64,000 nt of DNA from Camellia lanceoleosa (Eukaryota > Streptophyta > Magnoliopsida > Ericales > Theaceae): positions 189,311,154-189,375,153 of the forward strand of contig CM045762.1 in assembly GCA_025200525.1 (NCBI GenBank), written 5' to 3'. Shown one piece after another: positions 32,986 to 42,455 of this stretch (the first letter of the stretch is position 1; every line of letters starts with the position of its first letter). Position numbers and translations under genes: made by a program. Under the pieces are notes generated by a model that did no database searches, was not told the origin of the DNA, and worked only from the letters and a program-made list of their open reading frames with translations.

Positions 32986-34322
32986 TTAGTCCTCAACTCC
33001 GTCTCTGTTTGTTACGCCCATTGTTACCTCGGCCTCGCTTGTGGCCGTTGCCTTCATCTTCGTCTCCTTGTTCCCGAGGTGTCTTCCTCGGCTCGTCGTC
33101 TTCTCAATTCTCGCCATGAGTTCTTCCATGCTCTTTAGCGGGGTTTTGTAAAGACTTCCGCAATAAACGGTCATCCTTGGCCGTTCTTGAAAGATCTGTT
33201 GCCACTTCCTGGTTGCACTCTGGTATTCGATTGAACACCTCATAGTACCTCTTTGCATAAGCCCTAAGGCTTTCGTCTTTGCTAATTTTTAGGGCCATCA
33301 ACGCATCCACCCTCAGTGGCTGCAGTTTGTTTGTTATGAACCTGGCAACAAACGTCTCGGCCAGGCCTTCCCAGCTCTTCACACTCCCCTTTGGTAGTTT
33401 GTGGAACCAGTCTGATGCAATTTCCCCAAAGGATGAAGGGAACACTTTGCAGAGCAACGGCTCGTTCCCACTGTACAAAGCCATGGAATTCAAAAATAAT
33501 CCAACATGGAAGTTAGGGTCCGACTTACCATCATATATCTGGAGCCTCGGCATACTGAATCTTTTTGGCGCGACGAATCTATCCAATTCTGCCGAGAATG
33601 GAGTCCTCGGCTTAACCGGGGAAGTTACTTCGGCTCCGGGGTTCTCCTGTTTCCTCTTGAGGTAATCTCTTAAGTCCTCTTTACTTCTTCCTGCAGCCCG
33701 GCTGTCGTTGGGTTTCAGCCTTTTCGGCGCACTACTCTCGGCCTCATGGTGGCCCCTTTTTGATCCTTCTCCGCAGGACACATCGAAACATAGTATCCGT
33801 CCCGGAATATGCCGATGTTCTTTGGGGTCTGCTTCCTTCTCGCGGTATGTCCTTCGGGACTCTTCTCTTCTCGGCTCTTCTCGGCCGACTTCCCTGGAGG
33901 GTCGGTGAAAGTACCTTCCGCTCCTCGTGTCTTTGTGGGGCTTGAGATTTCTTCCGTCCTTCTTCTAGGCGTTTCTTGCGGCATTGGTGTGTCCTGCAGC
34001 GGGTATGGTGGCTGCATGACATTATTCTGCATCATGAAGTTGACAACCGATTGAAGGTCTACCAACTTATTTGCCATCTCCTTTACTTCTTCATCCCTCC
34101 TCAGACATCTGTCTTTCCAGTGCAGAGGTCATCCTCATTATAGTACTTGCCTCTGTCCGCTTTCTTTGATGTATCACCATCTTGTCCGACGGCTTTTTCT
34201 GCGTGATTCTGATCACGAGTTTCTTCGTTGTGGTCTCCTTCTTCTGCGTTAAGGTCGACGGGTCTTCCACTCCCGACTGGAGTGTCGTCCCCTACCTTTT
34301 CCCTCTGCGAGTTACTGGCCAT
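32986..34322 (-). pseudogene. Tat gag, frameshifted
   Basis: The ATG at 34,320-34,322 lies only about 17 bases beyond the primer site and opens MASNSQREKVGDDTPV. The N-terminal region continues in other frames (MANKLVDLQSVVNFMMQNN from 34,077). The conserved gag core is at 33,104-33,781: PRLQIYDGKSDPNFHVGLFL, WFHKLPKGSVKSWEGLAETF, VARFITNKLQPLRVDALMAL and ESLRAYAKRYYEVFNRI. It resumes in another frame as LYKTPLKSMEELMARIEK (32,986-33,258). At least three frame changes separate the pieces. A CCHC knuckle was not clearly seen in the degraded stretch that follows. Confidence 0.87.
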
Positions 34323-34338
34323 CTACTCTTCTCTCGTT

Positions 34339-34354
34339 CCCACAGACGGCGCCA
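34339..34354 (-). other. Primer-binding site of the Tat element
   Basis: On the minus strand TGGCGCCGTCTGTGG begins three bases after the 5' LTR. The TGGCGCC start fits priming by a tRNA ending in CCA. I do not assign the tRNA. Confidence 0.8.
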
Positions 34355-34357
34355 AAT

Positions 34358-34933
34358 TGTGTGAGTGAATTTCCGATCACACTGCCCTCCTTAGTGATTC
34401 AGCAGAAGAACACAGGCAAAGTAGACGGCTCCCTGTAACCTGCACAGAAGGAAAAGACTCCGGCGGTGGTTCTTCCACCCGGGGGCACTCCGACGATCAA
34501 GTCAGTATATCTCTCAAAGACAATCAAGTACTTAACTCACTAGCTTGAGCATAAAAAACGTACCTTAGACCCATGGGGGTGCCTCTCTTTTATAGCCAAT
34601 ACCATCCTAGTCCCAATAGGAGCCTGGTCCTAATGGACTTAGGACTACTGCTCATCTAGGACTCCCAGTGAGTTCAGGACAAACTCCCTAAGAGTTTTAT
34701 CTTCACCCAAACTGAAGTCTTCTCCCAATCTAGGACTCTTGTCCATATCTTGGTTGAGCCTCCTCTTCATTCTAGGACTCTTTATCCGCTTATTTCGGAT
34801 TCCGATATCTTCGGAGGTAACCTCGGCCTAACCGAGATAACCTCGGCACAACTACCATAACACGTGGGGATCTCGGCTGACACTTCGGTGTCACCTCGGC
34901 CACGTGTTGGTACTCAGAAAATACATCCCCACA
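34358..34933 (-). repeat. 5' LTR of the Tat element (576 bp)
   Basis: Same sequence as 24,121-24,695 apart from about seven substitutions and one extra base near 34,900. The minus-strand promoter box TATAAAA is at 34,588-34,594, with a CAAT-like ATTGG just upstream. AATAT follows at 34,934-34,938. Confidence 0.95.
34588..34594 (-). promoter_or_regulatory. TATA box of the Tat 5' LTR
   Basis: TATAAAA on the minus strand within GGCTATAAAAGAGAGGC, conserved in both LTRs. It would start transcription through gag-pol. Confidence 0.7.
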
Positions 34934-35261
34934 AATATAATATAAAAAAGGAAAAAAAGAAGACATTTAAAAAAAAAAAGACATTTAAAAATCACAATTC
35001 ATATATATAGATAATTGTAAATATATTAAGGAAAATAGAGTTTCTAAACCCCAAGCCTTGTGGGAGCTCCAATCTCTCAATCTTAATTTTCTAAATTTTT
35101 TTTAAAAAAAAAAAAAAAAAAACCTCAGCATTTATTGATTTGGTTAAAATTCTCTGATCAACATTTATTAACTTTTTTCAATCCACATGCCTGCATTTAT
35201 TGATTTAGCCAAAATTTCTTATTAGTATTTAAAATCTCCTCATACAAATAATTATAAATGC

Positions 35262-35520
35262 AGTCCGTGCATAATTACTGCAGTAGTCTTTTTAATTTCT
35301 CGTGTACACTATGATTAGTGATAAGATTGTTAAATTATTTTTATAAAAAATCTTTAAAAACATAATTTATATATTAAAAAAATTAATTTATCACTAATTA
35401 TAGATACATGTCGTGCATTGTTCCTGCAGTAGCCTTTTTAATTTTTCCTGTAAACTATGACTAGTAATAAGATTGTTAAATTATTTTTATAAAAAATCTT
35501 AAAAAACATAATTTATATAT
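35262..35520. repeat. About 140-bp duplication near the Helitron 3' end
   Basis: Both copies (from about 35,262 and about 35,404) share GCAGTAG(T/C)CTTTTTAATTT, CTATGA(T/C)TAGT and ATAAGATTGTTAAATTATTT. The second runs into the terminal hairpin. Confidence 0.75.
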
Positions 35521-35864
35521 TAAAAAAATTAAAACAAATATAAATATCTATAATTATCTCGTGCATAGCACAGATGATAAGCTAATATAAAAATTACAAA
35601 AATTAAAATTTTTAAAATTATATTACATCATTAGTTATTATATTAATTAATATATCAATTAATACATAAAGTATTATCCATTAAGCAATAGTAAAATTAC
35701 ACGGTTTGAAGAGTTACGGGTATCAGTGCCTCAATCTAGGAAGCCTAATAGGTATATAATAGAGATAATTAAATAATTTTTTTCAGATTTAACTCTTATA
35801 ATAAAATAAATCTTGAGTCCTTGATTTTATCAAGTTAGAATATAATTTTTTAATTTCTTTTCAG

Positions 35865-36087
35865 AGTTGGTTTGAAAAGTGGGTTAGTTTTTTACTTTTT
35901 AGCTATTTTAGTTTGGGCTAAAAATTTGATTTGGGAAAAGACTTTTTGACTTTTTGACTTTTTGTGAGAGAAGAGTATAATGATTATGGATTAAATGTGG
36001 TGTTTTGTTTATTGTGGCTAAAATAGTCTATTTTGTCTTTTGTGACTATTTTAGCCACAAATCATCTTGCCAAACAAACCCACAATC
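35865..36087. repeat. MITE copy 2 of the GTTTGGAAAGTGGGTTGG family
   Basis: It begins GGTTTGAAAAGTGGGTTAG, has GACTTTTTGACTTTTTG inside and ends TAGCCACAAATCATCTTGCCAAACAAACC, complementary to the start. It is about 220 bp and non-coding. Confidence 0.65.
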
Positions 36088-36394
36088 TAAAGTATTTATC
36101 TATTTCTATTAACTAAAATTGATAACAAAGTACACAGTAAATATTTTGTTTATTAAATTTAATAAAATGAGTATTTTAAACATTTTATATATACTTGTAT
36201 TGAATTTAATAACTAAAATATTTTTTTCTGTCAATTTTATTTAATAAAAATAAAAAAATAAATACAAAATTATAATTTAAATTGATAAAATTTAAAATCG
36301 TTGTATTACATAAAATTCAATTTCTGAGGTTTTTTTTCTAAATTGTCCCTATAAAATACTATTATTTCTTAATGAATTAAGAGCGTACACGTGG

Positions 36395-36560
36395 AAGCTT
36401 CTTAAGACTTCTCTCTGACCTGGTCCCCACGTTGGTGGCTTCCCTAAAAAGACACGCGGCCTACAAAGATTCCCGCCGCCATACACCCTCTCTCTCTCTC
36501 TTCACTATTCCATCACGTTTGCTTTTCCCAACTCCCACAACACTCCAACGACTCCCCTTT
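36395..36560. other. Promoter/leader-like non-AT island
   Basis: A stretch with CACGTGG, GTCCCCACGTTGG, GACACGCGGCC, then CTCTCTCTCTCTTC and a pyrimidine-rich leader. It looks like the start region of a plant gene, but no open frame follows. MITE insertions begin within 50 bases. Confidence 0.35.
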
Positions 36561-36604
36561 TGTTTTTTTTTAATCGAAAAACCAATTAAAATCTATTTAT
36601 AGAC

Positions 36605-36832
36605 TTCGTTTGAGTAGTTGGTTGATTTTTTAATTTTTTTAATTATTTTAATTGAGGTTAAAAATTTTGGTTTAAAAAAGATTTTTTAACTATTTGATTT
36701 TTTTTTTTTAAAAGAATATAATGATTATAGATTGAATGTAATATTTTATTTATTGTGATTAAAATAATTTATTTTATCTTTTATAACTAAAATAATTAAA
36801 AAAATCCATTAACCAACTTGTCCAACGGAAAC
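36605..36832. repeat. MITE copy 3 of the GTTTGGAAAGTGGGTTGG family
   Basis: Start CGTTTGAGTAGTTGGTTGA and end TTAACCAACTTGTCCAACGG are inverted repeats of about 25 bases. The internal text AAGAATATAATGATTATAGATT matches copy 2. Confidence 0.65.
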
Positions 36833-36907
36833 ATAGGGCTCTTTTGAGATCACATAAAAACGCATGGTTTGCGTTTTTTGTGCAAAACGCAGCTGGCGTG
36901 TTTTTTT

Positions 36908-37134
36908 GCCATTTGGGAAGTGTGGAAATTTAGTTGGAAAATTACTTATTTACCCTTAACATTTGTATTTTGGATAGATTGGGTGAAATGTAAATTTTTG
37001 AAGTTGAGTGAGGATATTTTAGTCAAATTACTTTCAAAAAAATTGGTTAAAATCAACTTTTTATCAACTTCTTAAATCACTCTAAAAAATTTTGGTTAAA
37101 AGTAAAAAAGTTAATTTTTACCACCTTCCCAAAA
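36908..37134. repeat. Further MITE-like element with TTTGGGAAG ends
   Basis: Left TTTGGGAAGTGTGGAAATTT and right (reverse) TTTTGGGAAGGTGGTAAAAA form the ends of a 225-bp segment without coding capacity. It lies directly next to copy 3. Confidence 0.5.
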
Positions 37135-37335
37135 TAGCACATAGATAAACTTGAAACAAGTGGGGGAGGGGGGCAAGCCACCCAGTGCGCTGCCCTGTTG
37201 GCACTGCGAGGGCACCATCGAAAGGATAAGCCCCGCCTATGTGGTAGGGCCTTGACATGAGCGAAAACAACGGCACATTCCCAATGAGGGACATCCTCCG
37301 AAACGCTCCAACGATTTCCTTAAAAAAAAAAACAA
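37135..37335 (+). repeat. GC-rich, A-tailed segment (possible SINE-like insertion)
   Basis: About 190 bases of GC-rich DNA (GGGGGAGGGGGGCAAGCCAC, GAGGGCACCATCG, GGTAGGGCCTTGACATGAG) end in a run of A and the phrase AACACTCCAACGA. That phrase also stands at about 36,538. No box A/B of a tRNA promoter was recognised, so the SINE idea is weak. Confidence 0.3.
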
Positions 37336-37345
37336 AACAGAACAC

Positions 37346-38290
37346 TCCAACGATCCAAAAATAATCATAATAAATAAATAATTATTCTTCATAGTTGATT
37401 ATATGTGTCTGATTAATAATAATAAGGAAAATATTAAATTAGTGATATTTTTTAAAAAAAAAATTAAAATTAATGATAATTTTTTATAATTATTGTTAAT
37501 TAAAATAATGAATATTTTTGTAAATTTATAATTATTTTTAAAGGAGTGCACTAATATGTTATTACCCTAATAATAATAATAATATGAGAGTAAATGAATA
37601 TGTGACATTAATAATAAGTAGATAGTAAAGTGAATACAACATAATTAATTGAGTATAAGGGCACGAGATTTTCTTGACTAATCAAGAAAATTTTTGGGAG
37701 AAAAACTTGAAAATAAATATATGAATATTTTTAATAATATATACATTAATACTACCATTTAAAATAATTATATATATTTTTATGTAATATGTACAATTAT
37801 TTCAAAAGGTAAATTATTTGATCTATTTTGAGATTTTAAGAAAATATAAGAAGTTTTATATTTTTAATATAATTATATTGACTTTTAAATAAGTCTACAA
37901 AAATTAAAATTAATACAGATAATATGAAAGTACAAATTATAACTTCAGGCAAAAAGCAAGTCCAATGACTTGCCTAAAGAATTATCAAAAATTGGCATTG
38001 CAAAAAATTGTACTGAAATGTCAAATTTTAGTTAGCATGCATTCTTCTATCATTCTCTTTCATAATGGTGCCCTTAAACTGCTCACGTGAACAATTTCTT
38101 AATATTTTGAAACTTTTATGGCAATCCTGTTTTGAAGAGTCCATCGCTGATATACCCTTTTAACTTTGACTCTAATTAGTATTTTGAAGCTTTTATGTAA
38201 TAAAATTTACAATGATGGCATATCAGTGTATTACTCATTTTCATAATATATATAACTATTTTATCTTTATAAACAAATGTCTTTAAGATA
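37346..38290. other. AT-rich intergenic DNA, nothing recognised
   Basis: No coding motif, long repeat or RNA gene seen. Short (AAT)n-like runs occur around 37,570. Confidence 0.6.
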
Positions 38291-38299
38291 TTTGCCTCA

Positions 38300-38990
38300 C
38301 TAATATCTATTGGCGCCACATTTAAATCACCGAATTCGAATATGACACGTGACAAACAAGAGGCATTACATAAAATATAAGTAGTTATTTAAAAATCTTA
38401 TTTTCGAAACTGCTCACATGAACCACGAATGAATGGATTCAACTATAAATCTCCTGAACTACATGTGGGAAGCACATTTGGAAGAAATTTTCAAGAAAGT
38501 AGTTACTAACAGTTATACAGGCATAAAGAGAAAATAATGGCCCTAAGAAGTAATGAGAAAAAAGGAGATCATTGTGAAAAATATCAACTCGGCTACTTGA
38601 TGGTTTAGAAGAAGGCTATAAATAGATAAAAGTAAAGACTTAGAAGGTCCTCAATCAAATCTAAACTCTACGTCTTTATCAATGTCATTTATTTTTAAAT
38701 TTCAACACTTTACTTTCATACTCTGCACTTACATTTCAGAGAAGTAGATTAACTCTGTAATTCACAACTCAGTTGATTTAAAGTTTTGAAATTGCCCTTA
38801 TTGAGGATAACATTTTGTAATTGTTTATTCAGTTAATAAATTTCAATTTCTACCCAATCACTCCCCTTCCATTCTGTTACAAATTCAAGTTAAAAGTATT
38901 GGTTCATTTTTTCAACACAACACAGTAAAATCCTTTTCATTGAAGTTAAGAGAATCTTAACACAATCATCTGATAAAATTGATATTTATT
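38300..38990 (+). other. Promoter-like segment with LTR-type end
   Basis: GACACGTGACA near 38,344, a TATAAATA box at about 38,618 in AAGGCTATAAATAGA, a leader, an AATAAA signal at about 38,836, then AACACAATCATCTGATAA at about 38,959. The closing wording (TTTTCATTGA.GTTAA.AGAA..., AACACAATCATCTGATAA) also ends the units at about 46,550 and 48,055. It could be a degraded LTR or a pararetroviral-type regulatory remnant. No coding sequence is present. Confidence 0.35.
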
Positions 38991-39251
38991 GTCTCTAAGA
39001 ATTTTTCAGATCCTTATTGACACGCTCTAATTATATTTGTAACCTTCAAAATATCAAAAATAACCAAAACAACTACACAAAATTTATTCACTTTCCAAAT
39101 TTCTTAACTTATCCCTCACTAATATCTATACAATTTATTTGCCTCACTAAGCTGTACTGGATTCAAATTTCTAAGCTATCCCTCACTAATATCTACATAA
39201 AGTTTATTTGCCCATTTATTAGTGCAACAATTCTTTATATTATCATGAGAA

Positions 39252-39770
39252 TTATGGCTCTGTTTGGAAGGATTTTCAAATCCTGATTCTATCCTCACAT
39301 TGGAACATTATGTTTGGATAAAGTTTTGGAACTAGTTTTTCACAATAAACACAAAACTCTGCAGAAAACTCTCTGTAAAGCGTAATTTTTGAAAATTTTT
39401 TTTTTTTTGAAATTTGGCCTAACCGGTCGTCCCACGGATCCCACGATCCTCGGCGGTTGACCGAAATAGTGCTTTTTTTTTTTTGCAATTGATATGTTAA
39501 TTTTTATATATTCGAAAAAATATTTTTCAAATTTTTAAATTTTTTATGTGCTTTAATAGAATTTTGAGTTGTATGTTTAGTTATGAGTTGTAACTTTTTG
39601 TATCAAATGTCATATCAAAAATTTCTCATTCAATTCAACACTATTTTTAAAACTCCTTCACCAAACAAATTTTCTATATTCAAATCATAATTTCAAAACT
39701 CACAAACTCAAAGTACAACTTATACTCTCAAATCATAGTTAAAAAGTTCTACTAAGCATAACCTCTGTTT
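39252..39770. repeat. Probable MITE with nested GC-rich insert
   Basis: It starts CTCTGTTTGGAAGGATTTT and contains CACCAAACAAATTTTC and ACTCACAAACTCAAAGTACAAC. A GC-rich stretch (CCTAACCGGTCGTCCCACGG) at 39,418-39,465 interrupts otherwise AT-rich text. Confidence 0.35.
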
Positions 39771-39883
39771 CCCTATTAATCAACTGGAATTACATTAGTT
39801 GATCGAATTTTACATTTTATTAGGAGAAAAATATTGTATATTTAGAAGAAAAAAAAAATTTATCGAAAATTGAAATATATAAT

Positions 39884-40095
39884 GGGTTCGTTTGGAATGT
39901 GGCTTGATTTTTTGACTATTTTAACGAGGCTAAAAATCTCGTTTGTGATAGACTTTTTAGCTTTTGACTTTTGTGAGAGAAAAAATAAAATATTATGGTT
40001 TGAATGTGACATTTTGTCTTATTGAATTAAAAAGCCTATTTTGTCTTTTTGTAACTATTTTAGCCAAAAAATTTTATTTTTTGCATATGGCCATA
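39884..40095. repeat. MITE copy 4 of the GTTTGGAAAGTGGGTTGG family
   Basis: It begins TTCGTTTGGAATGTGGCTTG and carries GACTTTTGTGAGAGAAAAAATA and TTTGTAACTATTTTAGCCA, as in copies 2 and 3. The far end is decayed. Confidence 0.6.
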
Positions 40096-41913
40096 CGAAG
40101 GTAATGTATATTCAAATTTGATAATATATATAAATATATATATATATATATATCACACTCAAAATAAATTTATTAATATATTTTTAATTTTAAATACTTT
40201 TCATAATTAAGAGGTCAAATGTTAAGTCTTATTATAGAAGATCCGCCCTCTCTACAAATTATGATCACTATTGTATTAAGGCGAATGCTAACAATTGCCA
40301 CCTGTTAATATTGGGAAAGTTAAAAAAAAAAAAAAGAGAAAGAAAAGAAAAGAAAGTGCAATGAAAAAGTATAAAAAGATTATAAAATATTTTAAAATTC
40401 ATAAAAAGTGGATTGAATTTAATAATAAATGTCTCGAAAATTATATTTCTAACCAGCGCCACTTGTTAATATTGCAAAAGTACATAAACAAAAATGCTAG
40501 TCACTAACTTTGGCCGATTATTAATGTTCATGTATATGCATAAAACTTATATTAAAGCGTATGAAAAATACATAAAAATGTGTAAAATATATATAACATT
40601 ATTTAGTTTTTAACAATAGCAAACCCTTAGAACATTTGTGAATGAACAAAATTGGTTCTATGGAAAGACAATTTTCCTTTTCTTTTTATTTTTTTTGTTT
40701 TGTTTTGTTTTTGGTAATTTGTTTTATATTGTCTAGTTAATTGGGTTCCAAAGAATGTGTCGTACAATGGCAAACAAGGAACCAAAGTGAGAACATAATT
40801 ATGGGATGGCCTGAGATCATATGATCCCTATGACCCAATGAGCCACCCACGTGGGACTCACTTGACATGACACATATGCCTTTTTTATTAACCTTAGAAC
40901 GAGGACCAGGGTCTTTTAAAATTTATGAATCTTTTTTAAAAAATTTATTTTTTGTAAAAAATATTATCATATTATTATTATAATATTATTATAAAATTCC
41001 ACAATTTTCAGAATATTCAGAGTAAAATCATCTTTATTCAAATTTATTATTATTATATATATGTATGTATTTTTATAAAAAAAAATTAAATTAAATTTCT
41101 TGTTTGGCTAAACTAAGCAAGCTTTTTACTTTGATTTTTTAATAAAAAAACAATTGTCCAATAGAGTTCAATCAATTAGAGAGAAAATTAGTGAACAAGT
41201 CTAATTTAAAGAGAGTATAAGTCATTAGAATTTACGTAAAATCTTATTTGGTGGTAAAAATATGTTAGAAAACTCGGCGGCGACAACAATGACCAGCGGC
41301 AACAAGTGATGGTAGTGAGGTAGAGAAATTTGTAACCTTCAGCCTATAGAGTGTTGAATGAATTACATATGTCACATTTCAATAGATAGGTAGTTTAGTG
41401 AATTTCAATAGATAAACAAATTGAGTGATTTAAAGAGATAGGATGATTTCAAGAAATAGACAAATAGGTTGATTTTAAGATAATTATCCTTTTAGCCCAC
41501 AGATATTAGAATTTGAGTTCGATAACCTAAAAGATTAAGAAATGGAGTGTCATTAATTAAAAAGCTTATTTTTTTAGCATGATTGATTTAATTTTTAAAA
41601 GGACAAATAACTTTGCTACTTAATTTTTAACTTTTTTAACATTTGTCACCTGTGTCATATTTTTATAAGAATTGTTTTTCTTAAAAAAAAAGGTGAAAAA
41701 AAAAATTTATTAAAAAAATATTTGTCAAACCCTACCATAATAAGGTTCAGACCCCATAAGCTAGGTTACAAATATTCCACGACTTTAAAATAAACTATAT
41801 AATGAACAAGTAACAATGACTCGTAGTGGAACTAATTATTCACATCTACAAACATTATAATAATGGTTAAAATTTAACAAGCTTCCCCTGTAATACTTTT
41901 ATAAAAACAAAAA
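40096..41913. other. AT-rich intergenic DNA
   Basis: No gene seen. It holds a (TA)n run at about 40,135-40,152. A short segment near 41,270-41,330 (CGGCGGCGACAACAATGACC) is richer in GC but not coding. Confidence 0.6.
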
Positions 41914-42255
41914 GTGTAAATTATAAATACACCTTCTAAAATTTGATTAAAATATAAATAATTTTTGTAATTTTAAAAATTACATTCCATTTCCTGAGAT
42001 TTTTAATTTCATAACAAATCACACATTTTATTAATAAATTATCAAGTCAATTAACAATTTTTAATGATGTTATAAATATGTTTGATTAATAATTTAGGTA
42101 ATTTTATTATTGTATAGGAGAATAATTATGAATTTCATTTTTTAAGTTAATTACATTAAATAAAAAATCTAACAATGAGGTATTTGTAATTTTTCAAATC
42201 GCAACGGAACAATTTATACTTTAAGCAAATCTTAGGGGTGTACTTATAATTTACC
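41914..42255. repeat. MITE, GTGTAAATTATAAATACACC family
   Basis: Left GTGTAAATTATAAATACACC and right (reverse) GGGTAAATTATAAGTACACC are near-perfect inverted ends of a 342-bp element. Internal words match the copy at 23,057-23,381. It lies about 200 bases downstream of the MYB gene. Confidence 0.8.
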
Positions 42256-42455
42256 CAAATGAAAAGTACAAAAGTCAATATCAAAGAATGAGACTCAAAA
42301 ATCTCAAATTACAAGTTTAACCCTCTCTCCCAAAATAAAATAAAATACAAATTAAGGGTAATAATCCACAATTAAACCTGTCCTTGTTCACAAATTCTAT
42401 TTGTATTTCATGATTTTAATAATTTACTAGTATCTACCTAATTTTTTTTTTTTTT

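Larger units (their letters stand above)
24121..34933 (-). mobile_element. Tat-lineage Ty3/Gypsy LTR retrotransposon, full length, minus orientation
   Basis: It is 10,813 bp between AATAT duplications. LTRs are 575 bp (24,121-24,695) and 576 bp (34,358-34,933). Reading on the minus strand the order is LTR, primer site, gag, protease, RT, RNase H, second (archaeal-type) RNase H, integrase, 62-bp tandem array, antisense gene, LTR. The second RNase H and the antisense ORF near the 3' LTR are recognised marks of the Tat lineage (as in Grande). By eye the LTRs differ by about seven substitutions and one 1-bp indel, which implies a recent insertion. The internal ORFs nevertheless carry many frameshifts. 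Confidence 0.93.
23693..35585 (+). mobile_element. Helitron-like element carrying a nested LTR retrotransposon
   Basis: The 5' end is TCTATACTTACTATATATTA preceded by A. The 3' end is a small hairpin (CTCGTGC-AT-AGCACAG) at about 35,559-35,572, then about 9 bases and CTAA, followed by T. TC...hairpin...CTRR between A and T is the Helitron pattern, and the 5' wording resembles plant Helitron ends. Removing the 10.8-kb Tat insertion leaves about 1.08 kb with no Rep/helicase, so it is non-autonomous. A second 5'-like segment (GTGGGAGCTCCAATCTCTC) occurs at 23,745 and 35,061, so two Helitron copies may be nested or tandem and the CTAA end may belong to the inner one. Confidence 0.5.

Noticed and set aside
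30429..34364. Many plus-strand frames of 60-162 aa across gag-pol
   Set aside because: Complement of recognised minus-strand retroviral-type motifs; none shows its own conserved pattern.
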